Below, one piece after another: positions 10,085-22,300 of a DNA stretch of 64,000 nucleotides. The notes beneath the pieces were generated by a model. That model was not told where the DNA came from and did no database searches. It was given only the letters and a program-made list of their open reading frames with translations. How positions within the stretch are numbered: position 1 is the first letter of the stretch; each line of letters opens with the position of its first letter. The translations under genes and the position numbers were made by a program. The stretch is taken from positions 5,346,538 to 5,410,537 of the forward strand of contig BROE01000014.1 of the NCBI GenBank assembly GCA_036571765.1, given 5' to 3'. Origin of the DNA: Plecoglossus altivelis. Its lineage: Eukaryota > Chordata > Actinopteri > Osmeriformes > Plecoglossidae.

Positions 10085-12819
10085 ATGAACTGCTGTAGAC
10101 GAAGGCTAAGACGCACTGGCCCTACGGAGAGCAGGAGCAGGAATGAACTTGTGCCCGCCAGCGTCCCCAAGGTTAATGGCTGGTCATGGCCCCCACACAT
10201 ATTCCAGCTGATTGGCTGGATGGTGTACATCTACACGGCGATCGTGGGCTTTGGTATCTACATACCCCTCCTGCCATCTCCGTGGAAGCTGACTGCATAC
10301 TCTGTATCCTTTCACAACCACAACAGTCCTACGGTTCCAAGTCTATGAATGTATTTAAGGTCTCATGAGACTGTAGGCTGTGGAACTATTGCAGACTTGG
10401 TTCTTTGTCTCAATTGCTATTTGCCCATGTTGCTCACAACAGGCATCAACTCTTGTTTAAATGCTGTATTAGGTCAACCCCCCCCCCTTAACTTGACTGT
10501 GAACATAGAAACAGTTGGTTTATTCATACTTGACAATACATCCTACATAAAGATGCTTTTGTGTTGTACAATGCTGTCTTCTGAGATAGGAGAGCCAAAG
10601 TAGTTTTAAAAAGTACTGGTAAGAGCGAATGTACTGGCACCACTTAATATAAACATTGGTGTCATGGTTTGGAACTATTTGCTTCTCAGTGCCTTTTGCT
10701 TTGACATTCTCTCTGACGTTCTTTGCCTTTAATTTAGCCTTGACATTCTCTCTGCAGCTGATTGCGATTGCTTTTACTGTGCACCTAGTTGCTCATCTTG
10801 CTGCTGTGAGCATAGACCCAGCGCACACCAATGTCAGGACCAAAATAGACTACACCAAATCATTGCCTTTCTTTGACAGGAAAAAACAACCTCATGTTAT
10901 TCAGAACCTACACTGCTACTTGTGTGATGTACAGGTGTACGTATCTGACCTGAATGTGACCTTCACAAAATTTTAATTGAAAATATTGACTTAATATCAT
11001 ATTTAAGGTATATTTCATGTCATAACGTACTACTCATTCAGGACATAAAAAGAGATACTTTACATAGTTTGACTTTGGAATTTCTGTTCATTTAAAAGGG
11101 GCCCTGAAGTAAAACACTGTGGTGTTTGTCATAAGTGTGTTGAGAACTTTGATCACCACTGCAATTGGCTAAACACCTGTGTAGGTGGAAGGAACTACTG
11201 GTAAGAGACGGTTCATTCTATGGGAGGAACTCGTGTTTCCTCTCTTCACAATGTCTTAATGGCTGGGATATTCTTTTCTGTCCCACAGGTACTTCTTTGT
11301 GACTTTGCTGTCTGCCTCTCTGGGAGTCTCTCTCCTTCTTCTGGTTATTTTGTTCATATTCATCCAGCACTACATGGACCCTGCCAGCCTTCGGACGGCA
11401 CCACAGTTCAACGGTGAGTCTTTGCTTAGTAATTGGCCTGTTGTTTATGGTTTCAGACATGAAAGAAGGCCTTAGACCTTGGTCTTGCTAATAATGGCTT
11501 TGCACATGACTAGAAAAGCAAGCAAAATAACATGTTCAAAGTTCTGAGGATGCTGTGTTGTCGTGCGTGCAGCTGTAGTTAATAACGGAACATGGCTGGT
11601 ATTCTTGCCGCTGGTCGCGATGGAGACGAGCTCCGTTGCTATCCTGGTTGTGGCCTTTGTCACCATCCTGATCCTCATCATCTGTCTGCTGCTACTTGGC
11701 CACCTGCTGGGGTTCCACTTCTATATCTGTAAGTTGAATAGTATGTGCTCTCGCATACTGAGGAAGTATCTTCAGACAAATTATAGTGTTTACAGAGATG
11801 CACTAAAAATATGTTTTTTTTATTGTCTGTTCAGTGGCTAACAATATGAGCACGTATGACTATGTAATGAAACAGCGCCTGAAGGAAGCCAGCAGGCCTG
11901 GTGTTGAGGCAGGGATCTCCAAGAATTCCAAAAACAATGTGAATGGGGACCAGGTCAGACACTACATCATGCTCACCTTTCACTGTCTGAGTTAAATCTC
12001 ACTGTGTTAGGGTATCTTATCAGCCTTCTAAGGATGATCATTGATATAATCATTGATTGTTGAAAAGGTCAGTGACTGCCGCAAAAAACATGTTTTTGTT
12101 TGGATTTCAAATTTTAGAATCCAGAGACTTCTGTTGTCTGTGAAGCATCCTTGTCACACACTGTGGGGTACGGTCAAGTTGCAATGGAAACACTGCACCC
12201 AATTATACAGTTACTACTCACTGCACAATGTTGCTTAGCACCAGTTTGTTCTTTGCATGCTGAGATGCGCAAGAGCATAAAGTCAGCTTCTGCCTACATT
12301 TCTTCATCGGTTTATTTGGTCCCACAGTACCTGCAAGAATGAAGAAAATATAGAACTGGCAAGTCGACTCTCCGAGTCCATCTGCACTGAGGTTAGCTCT
12401 ACTTTGTTGTTTGCATTAAGCTTTTGTGTACAGCTTAAAATCTTGTTTGTTTACCTGTTAACTATCCCTTATGATCCTTTAACATTTAGTTGAAGAATGT
12501 TCAGATATTGTCTAATAAGAAGAACGGTATCTTCTATGGGACAGAACTACCCATGAACGACGCACCAGGTGAGATTGACTGTATATGAGTTGTAAACTGT
12601 CACACACATAAGGGTGAAACTTAATTATTGCACTGACAAGTGAATTTCCTCTTTCCCAAAGTTGTAATAGTGATGCGTGACATCTCAGGTTTAAAAATGG
12701 CAGGGGGCCAAGGGGGCCAGTGTGTGGAGCAGCCTGGAGGAAAATCTGTGCAGGGGGTTCCCATCATCCAGAACCCTCTGGGGAGCTCTGTGATGAAGCC
12801 TGAGGGAGCTCATCTGTAG
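10085..12819 (+). CDS. zdhhc11: ZDHHC11-type DHHC palmitoyltransferase, complete
   Basis: DHHC proteins are multi-pass membrane S-acyltransferases that attach palmitate to cysteines of target proteins. Coding exons: 10085-10303, 10758-10936, 11099-11200, 11289-11413, 11573-11728, 11835-11953, 12338-12391, 12490-12568 and 12689-12819, giving about 387 aa. Near the N-terminus, VNGWSWPPH precedes TM1 (about 39-59), and TM2 starts at about 74. IDPAHTNVR follows, then the Cys-rich domain with HCGVCHKCVENFDHHCNW; the catalytic DHHC is at about 151-154 and CVGGRNYW comes after it. TM3 (168-196) and a long hydrophobic pair (215-260) follow, then a TYDYVMKQR segment and a Gly-rich tail. Exon 2 uses the donor after 10936 because only that phase joins to exon 3. 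The acceptor at 12338 is the one that keeps the tail open; the better-looking acceptor at 12328 would end the protein after YLQE. Location beside brd9 and tppp supports the name. Confidence 0.9.
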
Positions 12820-13235
12820 CTGGTCTCAGATCCACAGCACAGGTCCATGGTTTCTATGATACACATCTCTTGAGAATCATTCCTAGAAATCACAGCTCTA
12901 TTGAATTACCATGCCATTGGATCACTGTTGACTGTCATGATTATGAGGACTTTTGTGACTAAAGATTTGATACATATCGGACTATTTGTTTGAATTGTTT
13001 GGACCTTCCTTGAAGTTTGCTGGATTGATACAATGGGAGTTCATCTCTCAAAACTTGCACACGAAAATTATTTTAACATTATGTAGAGTATGTAATAGTA
13101 CAAGTTAATTGCATTTTTAAGGTTTGTGGGTGCTCAAAAAGCCTGTACTTTTGTCTGAATTTAATAATAATAGAATAATATGATTACTTTTTAAGTTGGT
13201 AGTTCGAATAGGCTACTGCTTTTTCTGAATATAAT

Positions 13236-13241
13236 AATAAA
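13236..13241 (+). promoter_or_regulatory. Polyadenylation signal AATAAA, zdhhc11 proximal
   Basis: AATAAA lies about 420 bp after the zdhhc11 stop and is followed by a GT-rich stretch (GTGCATGTG, then TGATGTGTCATC), the usual arrangement at a cleavage site. Use of this site is inferred. Confidence 0.5.
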
Positions 13242-13823
13242 TGTGCATGTGAAATTTCTCAATGATGTGTCATCTTTATTTTTGCTAGGTGACCACACAG
13301 TGGAGCTGTTGGAACTTTAAATGACAAGCAATGTCTGTCATGCATACCTTCAATTCATTTAATGGACTACCAACATAACATGGCATGCCTATGATAAGCC
13401 TTTTGTCATTGCACAGTTTTTGCATAAAGCTATAACTCATCGCTGTCTCCTCTCTGGGTGTGAGCTGAATCAGGCATGACAGGTTATATAATCGTCATGT
13501 TCATGATCATTATCACTGGTAGAGGAAAATCAAGTTTGGTACTGTGGAATAAAATTGTGTAGGCCTAATTGGAAATGAAGGACCTTCAAGTAGATCCACA
13601 TGTGACATTTGTCCGGATGTTACAAAAGCCAAACAGTCTGCAAGTCACGAATGAAAGCTTAGACTACTTTCGACCAGTTTGGATCTCTTATCTGTGATTT
13701 AAATGTGCCTTGCTTTAAGGGAGAATCCTACTGTCAGTTTGCTCACCAAGTTCCAAGACTGGACACATCCTGTACTTCAGTTCTCGCCAAAGTGCATTTC
13801 CTGCTGATAATGTTATTCTTTGA

Positions 13824-13829
13824 AATAAA
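13824..13829 (+). promoter_or_regulatory. Polyadenylation signal AATAAA, zdhhc11 distal
   Basis: A second AATAAA on the zdhhc11 strand, about 1 kb after the stop, could mark a longer 3' UTR. The sequence between 12820 and here is AT-rich and non-coding, with no other gene visible. Confidence 0.35.
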
Positions 13830-14139
13830 ACAATTACTGGTGCCATAGCCTCTGACCCTCAGCTGTGCCACTGGATTTTTGCCTGTAGCGGCTATTCCAT
13901 GCGTAAACGTAAATATATATATCTTATATAGCCATTAAAACACAAATAATTTTAAACTATTTAATAATTTAAATGAATACTGAACAAAATAATTCATGCT
14001 GAAAAGTAAGTGAACGCTTTAAAATAATTGCGTCTATGTTAATGTCAGTTTTACCAATAAATATTGGTTGAGAATGTCTGCTAAATATTGTTCTATTTCA
14101 TGTTTAGATAACCTTTATTTCCAACATCATCATTTTCGC

Positions 14140-14345
14140 GCAGCGAATGGTTGATAGAGCTCTTCCCAGCCAATCAGTGGGCTACATTTGATATCGCATC
14201 CCTCAGGAATTCAACCATCAAGAATATTCGAGCACGGGTAGCGGGAGAACAGTGTTATTACCAACGCACGCTCAGTAGCCCACAGTACAACGCCCATCGA
14301 CGCGCAATTATGTTATTGTGGAATTAGCATCTGACAGCAAGAAGG
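14140..14345 (+). promoter_or_regulatory. Candidate tppp promoter and untranslated first exon
   Basis: Compared with its surroundings this patch is richer in CpG (CGCACGCTC, CGACGCGC) and contains a CCAAT box (CCAATCAGTGGGC). A donor-like CAAGAAG|GTAAAT ends it at about 14344. It lies about 5 kb upstream of the tppp start codon on the same strand, so it would be an untranslated first exon. This is an inference from composition and position. Confidence 0.4.
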
Positions 14346-17300
14346 TAAATATTAATAGGCTGCTGATATTTTGTGTCACTATTATTGACTATGCAATGCA
14401 TTTTAAAATGGAATCAGCTGTGTATTTTGACAGTTGTTGTTAAACTGTGCATTGTCAGATCCATTTTTCTTTTCATTTAAACAATCGTCTTTTATAGAAT
14501 TTGTCATATGGATCATTCCAGCACGTCGTTGTTATTGGTTTCAGTTGTGAAATCACAGTGGAAAAAACGGTTTACAATGGCGTTCAGGTTGTCAGTAACA
14601 ATAATTAACCTTTCTGTGATAGGCTGAAATCAGAAGATTTTCTGTAAACACGCTTCCTCATTTAGGTGTGCTGACAAAACAGAGGCTGCTGCAGACTATG
14701 CTGGACAATAACAATGATCACGTGGATGCGTATTCCCCAGTTTGAGCATGATTCTGGTATTTCAAGTTTATGTAACATGTCTCGCTCAAACATGTGTTAG
14801 GTTGGATTATAGAATTGTTTTTCTTTGTAAGATAGTAGGTAGTGGCTGCCTTTATAATCCTGTGCACCAGTGGTCCGACGTTTGTCTCTGGCACACAGTC
14901 TGGTTATTGTAAAGTCTTTGCCTTGGAGCTGTTTCCTTGTTTAAGATGCTATTCTTACCTAATGGATAGAGGTTTACATCTAGTAGATCTACAGTTAGCC
15001 TACCATAAAAAGGTGTAATATCATAGACTGTCAGTCTACCAAGCAGGTCATTGTAATCACAGTGTTTCATAAAGTTATAAAACGAATGGAATATTGTCCT
15101 CAGTTTATTATTAACAATTATTTTAAACATTACCAATAAGTGAACCATTCTTTTCCATTGTTTGTATTAGATTAATAAAATGCTATTGGAGTAAAATCTT
15201 TGCGCCTCACTGAATGTATCAGGTGAATTATGAATATGCCTAGTAAATGTACCTGTTAATTTTTGTTGCAAGGAGGTAAAATCGGTGAAAAAGGACTGTT
15301 TTTCTAAAGCTTGTTCGTTCACATTTTCCCCCACATATGTTGGATTAGGTGCGCATGAGAAGAGGATGCAGTCATTGCTTGAGTTTGCCCCAGATTTCAT
15401 AGGCTGCAGTGCACTGGTCCGAGAGCCACTGGCTCTTGTCAGAATCAATTAGCTTCATTGTGTAAATGAGCCTATTTTGTGTTTCATTTGTTAATATTCA
15501 GGTCATGGTTCAGATAGGAAAGATTATGTTTCTGGACAAAATGAGATGCCTGTGCCTGGCTCTGCCATCTCTATTGACCATGTTAGCGTAGTGATGGGAA
15601 CACCATGTTGAGCCTTCAAACCTGGGCATTAACGGTATCATTTGCTCATTCTGCCTGGATGTTTTTATGTCTTTTACGTTTCTTTGAATGTGAACTTAAT
15701 CATCAGACTGACTTGTCTGACGTCAGTAGAAATGGAAAATGTAATTAGTTTCTATAATGTAATTTCAAGAATGCCGAAGTGAATCAAAGTAGGCTTCATT
15801 CCTCATTAATTTCAGGGATATACAGCAGGACAAGTCCTGGTCCCAGGTCAAATAGGGCCGTGTCACAACACTCTCTCCTCAACGCTTATGGATGAACCAA
15901 ACTCTCTCAGTTTGAGGCATAACAGTAACAACTGTCTTTGGAAGCATTCATCTGCTATGTGGTAGTGGACGAGCATCCTCACTCATCCGTAATATTGTCT
16001 TAAATATAAATATTTGATATTTAATTTAAATATTAAATAGATTTTACATTTATATGGATTATGGTGACCCTTTGGAAGATGCTGATGTAACATATTGTTT
16101 CTCATCACAATGCCTTATTACAGCATTAGTGTTTGACTGGGATGGAGGGGGATGGACTGGAGAGCACCGAGACACTGGGATGACTTCAGCACCACGGGAA
16201 AGCATGGTGATGTCATCCTCTCTTGGGTGAATAGGAAGGAGGGTGAGACTGGCACAGTGGGAAACCGGGTATGGTTAAGGGGTTGGGCCAATAGTTAGTG
16301 GCACAAATGCAGTTTAGTGGGAGACTAGCAGGGTTTTGAGGGCTTGTAGTTCCCTCCTCGACTGTCCCCTGAGGACAGATTTGACCTCTGAGCCGGCAAA
16401 CTGAATGAACTGGTCTGACGTGAGCCTTTGCTGGGCCACAGGTCAGACTGAGGGTCATGGTACAGTGGTGATGTCTCCTCAGTGGTGACATGCTGACACG
16501 GCTGAGTTCCATAGCAGCTGGCTGATTGGGATAGGAATCTAGATAGAGAGCAGATGGGACCATAGCGAGCTCAGTCACCGTGATGGCATGATGTACACAC
16601 GCCTCCCACACCTTCAAGACACCTCAATCTGTTGGCAATATTGTCATCATTCTCACAGCACACAACCCCAATCACCAACCACATTTGTCAATACGTTGGC
16701 CAATGCTCTGCTGACTGTTTGCTTTTTTTGAGAAGGGATGGAATATTCCTCGCATGGCGAGGTCTTTGCTAGCTATGAATAGATTGAGTTGAAAATGGGC
16801 CAATTTATGGCTAAAGCACTCATCTGTGCAATGCATGGCCAGAAGGCGAGTAGGCCTGTTTGTAGGAATGCTGTCATCCAGTCACAGATTTGTCTCTTGA
16901 GATCTGGACTTAACCAAATGGCTTTTCCTTTGTAGTTCACAGATATATGGGGAAGATCAGAGGCCAAAGATAGAGCCCCACAGAAAAATGGCAAACCCAT
17001 GGTAGTTAACCTTGCACTGTAGACATCATAAAGATGATCTAATCAAATCCCCAGCATGCCAGCTAGAATTTATGACAAGGAGAGTTTTAGTACTAGTTCT
17101 ACCAGAAACATTTTATACACTTCATAATTATTAAACAAATATATAAAACAATGATTGAAAAGCACTACTCTGTCTACATCTACAATATGTATTCTGCATA
17201 ATTAAGACTTTAGTGTCCATACTAGGATTAGAGACAGACTTAATTGTTTCTCACTGGTCTCTTTATGAGTTCTTGACCATGCTGTGTTTTCAAGAGGCTC

Positions 17301-19323
17301 ACTGGATGAAGGACTGTGTCACGATTCACTAGAAAATGCCAAAGAGTGAGTGAAAGTAATTCTTTGTTCCACATGGATTTATTTTCTCGTAACTGGGCAC
17401 AAAGAGTGGCACAGAGAGCTTGACTGATGAAATGGGTTTGCCTCCGAAAAACACCTTTACAAAACCTTAGAAGCATTGACACTCCGGGCAAGGCAGCTGT
17501 ATGTGTCTGTACATGTTAACAGTTCTAGAAAAAGTGGTGAGTTTGCATTAGGTTTCGTATACCAGGTGAAAAAGAATGCAAGCTGAAGAAGGATTGGGAC
17601 ATTTGTCTGGTTGGTAAGCTATCAAAATGTATTTGGTATCGAAGTTGCATTTGTTACACAGAAAGTCTTACAAATCTTTAGGATATAATTATAAAAATGC
17701 GCTTTTACTTGGAACTAAGTCTGCCTCAGGTAGTTTAGGGTTACGGCACATCCCTTCGACTAGTACCATTTATCATGTTGAAAGTTGCTCCTCCATTCTG
17801 ATTCTCTCTCCATGATGGCTGGAGTGTCCATCATGACGTACTCCTCTTCAACTACCAGCATCAATAGTGTTACTCTGAGATATCACCATGTGTGTTTTTG
17901 TGTGTGTTTGTGTGTTTGTGTGTGTGTGTGTAGATACCATGGTGCAGGGCCAGAAAGTGCAGACAGTGCAGAGGACAATGGCTTACCAGTGTTCACTGGT
18001 CTGAATGCCATGATTGATAGAGATTAATCATCTCTTGTTTTCAAATAAGAATTGACAAGCAATACATAATAACCATTTCCCAGGGTCAACTCTAATGCCT
18101 TTTGTTGCCTTTTGCTTTTTAAATTGGAGCCATAGATTTCACAACTGTGGTAGTCGCTTGCTACGACTTGTGTACAGAAAATGATGGTGCCACCCATGTT
18201 GTGGGTATTGAAGGAGCTTGGGAACCATGTGAACATTAGAGTCACAGTTGAAACAGCACCAGTTGTTGTAGTTGTAACTCGTCTGTTCCAGTTTTGGAAT
18301 TTATGCTGCTCATTGGCAATCTTGGTTTGAGAATCTGTTGGCTTGTACTTTGCCATGGAAACACAGATCATTTGAGGATGCCAAGGTGGCTATGGGAGCG
18401 ACTGGAAGGTGAGCATAGAGTCATTGCGTAGTGTTCATCTTATCAACTGCTAACCAGGAGGCAATGCCCTTTATTTGAGCAAAAGGTTGTTTATTTCTTG
18501 GTGCCATTGTTGAAATTCATGGTTAAATAGTGTTAGTGAATGTTAGACCACCTGATACAATTTCTGGTATTCGAATGCAAAACAAGTGATACAGATGTTA
18601 TCCAAGTGTCAAACCAGTTTTTAAAAAGATAGATGCTGGTATTTCTGTATGAATGTACACAAAGACAATGATGTCTTTAAAGTGGAATCCTTGTAGTCAA
18701 ACTTGACTGAAAACATCTGGAGACTAAGAGAGAATTATTGTTTGAAACAAACCCTCAACAGAACGAAGACTAAAAAAGGCAGTCCTACTTGAATAACAGA
18801 AATGAGAAATGAAAAGCAGAACAATTGCTTGGTTCTGAACGAGTAATAGTGAACAATCAGCTGTAGATTTGTTTTACAAAGCCATAATGAATCTAATTTT
18901 AATAGTACTTCTTACAGACTACCAGATACTATTTGCACTGCCATGCCATTACAAGTTAAAGACTTTTGATTTAATCCAGGCAGGTAATAAGCCATGGTAT
19001 AATTGAATGTGACATAAATATTGTGAGGGTTTAAGTTTGATTGATTGGGCCACACAATATAAAGTGGGAGTGCTGATACAGTACTTTGAAGAACAATAAA
19101 CTAATGAGGGTTACTTTTCCACTTTCACTTTCCTATGCATGCACACATACAGAATCACACAGTCACTCGTGTACATTCACTCACAGACACCTACAGACAC
19201 AAACCACAATCTTTCACCAACTTTCTCACTCACTGTTAGGATCTTCTGTTCCACAGCACAAAGAGACAACGTAAATCACCTATTCCAAGCAGTGTAGAAG
19301 GAGAAACCAACTCTTACACAGGC
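14346..19323 (+). other. Probable tppp 5' intron, no gene recognised
   Basis: AT-rich sequence without conserved coding stretches. Frames of 80-134 codons occur on both strands (for example minus-strand 16213-16617 and 18024-18371), but they carry no known motif, no splice context and ordinary composition. A TG-rich microsatellite sits at 17889-17930. Nothing else was seen. Confidence 0.5.
17889..17930. repeat. TG-rich microsatellite
   Basis: TG dinucleotides interrupted by TTT, about 42 bp long, lie in the presumed tppp intron. The tract ends in nine base pairs of clean TG repeat. Confidence 0.8.
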
Positions 19324-22300
19324 ATGGCAGCCGACCCAAAGTAAGTTGAAATCAAACATTTTTACTTTCTGTCTTATGTATATTGGTTTAGAACTCACCA
19401 AGTCAAATTGAAATGTGTGTATGTGAGAGAAGGAGAGATAGAGACTGTCTGCTCCTCTGGCACTTCCTTCCTCTGGTCTTAAATTCTACTGAGATCTATT
19501 AATAGCCCCACCTCTATGCCAGAACACTTACGACATCTGCCTGTTCAGTCGACTTATGCCCAACAAATCACCTCAGAAAATGGTTCATGCTTGCCCCCAG
19601 CAAGCAATTAACTTACAGAGAGGAGGGTGTAGTCAAAACCTTGAAATGAGTAGATGGGTTCTGGCTCTGTGGTCAGAGACAGCTTTCTTGCTGGATCATA
19701 ATATGACGTTAGACACTCCCTGCAGCTAATATGTGAGCAAAGTCACAACATCATTGCAGTTTTTCAGTGTTCCTACTGAACCAGCAGTTGTGCAAAAGCA
19801 ACACACAGAGCTCCATCTCTATCCATTTCTGTCTCTTTAGTTTTTGATCGCTCTTCTTTCAACTTTGCATTGTGCTCCCTTTTCCACTGTTCCCTTTCCA
19901 CTCTATGAGTGTTGAGTTTGTCCTGCATCTGATGTCATTGTATGCATACATTTTATATTTCCCACGACATCAGTCCTATTCATATTGGACGTACTTAATT
20001 TGTATGTCGATGTAAAGTTTCACATAAAAAGTAAACTCATCTCTGGGTGCCCTGCTAATGTGCTGTTTTCTTTCTTAGAGACAACATGACAGAGTTTAAA
20101 GTCCAGACTGCCAAGCATCCTAACATGAGCCCAGCTCCACTCAGGCCCCCTAGTGAACAGTCTAAGGACCGGGTAGCCAAAAGGCTGTCCTCGGAGTCCA
20201 ATGGCACCAGTGAGGGTGGGGCGGGTGCATCCACACCCGTGGAGCTGACAGCACTTGAGGAGTCGTTTAGACGCTTCGCCATCCACGGAGACACGCGCGC
20301 CACAGGGAAGGAGATGCACGGCAAGAACTGGTCCAAGCTGTGTAAGGACTGTGGTGTCATCGATGGCAAGAACATCACCCTCACAGACGTGGACATCGTT
20401 TTCAGCAAAGTCAAGTAGGACAGCTGCTTCTTCTGTTCAGGGGTATCGGGAAAGGGGCAGAGTTCTTGTTCACTAACAAACCACTGGAATATTTTAGCTC
20501 TACATTTTAGAGCTCTCTTTGATGATTCTTTGTTCATAATATAGTACACAAATGAAGAAACGCATTATCTCCATAGTAACTCCATAGAGACTGTTGGGAG
20601 CAGGGGCATCCTATTAAAATACAATGCTAAAATATTAGTTATGTGCTTGCTTCTGTTTCAAACAAGTAAATTTGGCTGCCAGTTCACGTAGAGCATTTCA
20701 TTTTATACGACTTCTGAAAATAAAGTGTAATTTTAGTAATCAGTTTAATCATTTATACTACAAACAAGTCCAACTATATAAAAAACTAGATAACATCTAA
20801 AAGTAAAAAAATGACCTGGTTCTATGCATTGATGTAGGGTTTTTGCTATACAGTGCCAGGCTCGATTCCTTCTCTTCACCTGTGGGGGTTACTGTCCTTC
20901 CGTAATAAGAGAGCACAGCCCGGGGTCAGGATGGCTCATCTTGTTACTCCCCCAGGCCTGCATAGTCATTCCACCACAGTTCTAATCAGCAGCATTGGTG
21001 AAGTTTAAAAATACACTGTGGCCTTAATAGTCTCTCACCAAGAGTGAGGGTTTCATAGGGCTGTTCAGGGTCTGCTTTGTTCTGATCGCCGCGCCGTTTA
21101 GGAAATACTGCTCTTTTGGGGGAAAGGAGCTGTTCACTGTAAGGGAATGTTTACAGAAATACATGTACATCTTGAAGCCAACATATTATATCAATATTTG
21201 GTGCAAGGCTGGCTTCTTTTATGACAGGCAGGTTTGTGTATTTGTTGCACACATACATTTCCAGGGGCTCTGTAGTCATGCAAGAAGCCATCATGAAGTG
21301 ATTTGATTCATCCTGGCTGAGGCTTGAGAATAAAGATTATTCTGCATGGCGGCAAAGAAACAGTGGAGAGAGAGTGCAGGCCACTCAGTACACTGCTTGT
21401 AGGAGGGGATCTGAGGGCTCTCGCATGGGGAAGCTCTCTCTGATTTACAGGATTTTCCATCTTTCTCTGTACATACTTGCCTGCCTTTCCGCAGCCGTGT
21501 GCAGTGCCAGGCCCAGCCGATGTGAATCTACAGACCGCGCGTCATTAAGATCACACTGGTATCCTGCCTCGTCATTCAGCGCCTGGCATTTTCAGTGGCG
21601 TGTTCTGCCGAGTCGTTCAGCGAGACCCTATAGCCTGACAGAGAGTGTGCTGTGTATACAGTGTACAGTATTTCAGAGCTTGGCAGAAGAGGAGGAGGGG
21701 AAGAGAAAAAGAGATGAGCGGGGGAGGGTGTGTGTTGTAAGCTCTTTCTGACTTGAGGCGTGAGCTAGGGAGCGTTGCATACCGTGACAGAGATTTAAAT
21801 CTGGCCTTTTCTTTTAATCAGTCGAGAGCCTCTAGCGAACACATGAAGAATTAAACAGCTTTATGAGCCCTGTCTGATGGTAATGTGACTCAATAAATCC
21901 TCTTTCACTCAGATGGAAATGTCTCCTGTAATAGTAGAGTGCCTCCTGTGTGTTGTTTGGTCTAAACAAAACATAACAGAGGCCTGGATTTACTACAGTC
22001 AGTGGAATGATCATCGGTATCTTCTATTTTCATGGCATTTCTTGCCAGTGATGCCTATTTACTCTCTCATCCTTTGTCCAGTTTAAGATATATTGCGAAC
22101 ATCAACCCTAATGAGCACAAATGTCTTTTGGAAAAGAGACTCAGAGCACACTACAGCTGCACCACAGTCTTGAACTGAACACATTTGACATAAAATTTGA
22201 CACAAGCACCACCCCTACTTCTGATGTGTTTATTTGATGTGGCTCATCCCCTCGCACGCTACTGAAAGGGTGATTTACTGAGTTGCTTTTCCAAGAAAGA

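Noticed and set aside
16213..16617. 134-codon minus-strand frame in the presumed tppp intron.
   Set aside because: No motif, no promoter or splice context, and composition follows the surrounding DNA.
21374..21751. 125-codon plus-strand frame in tppp intron 2.
   Set aside because: Ends in a low-complexity Glu/Arg run; no recognised family and no splice sites around it.
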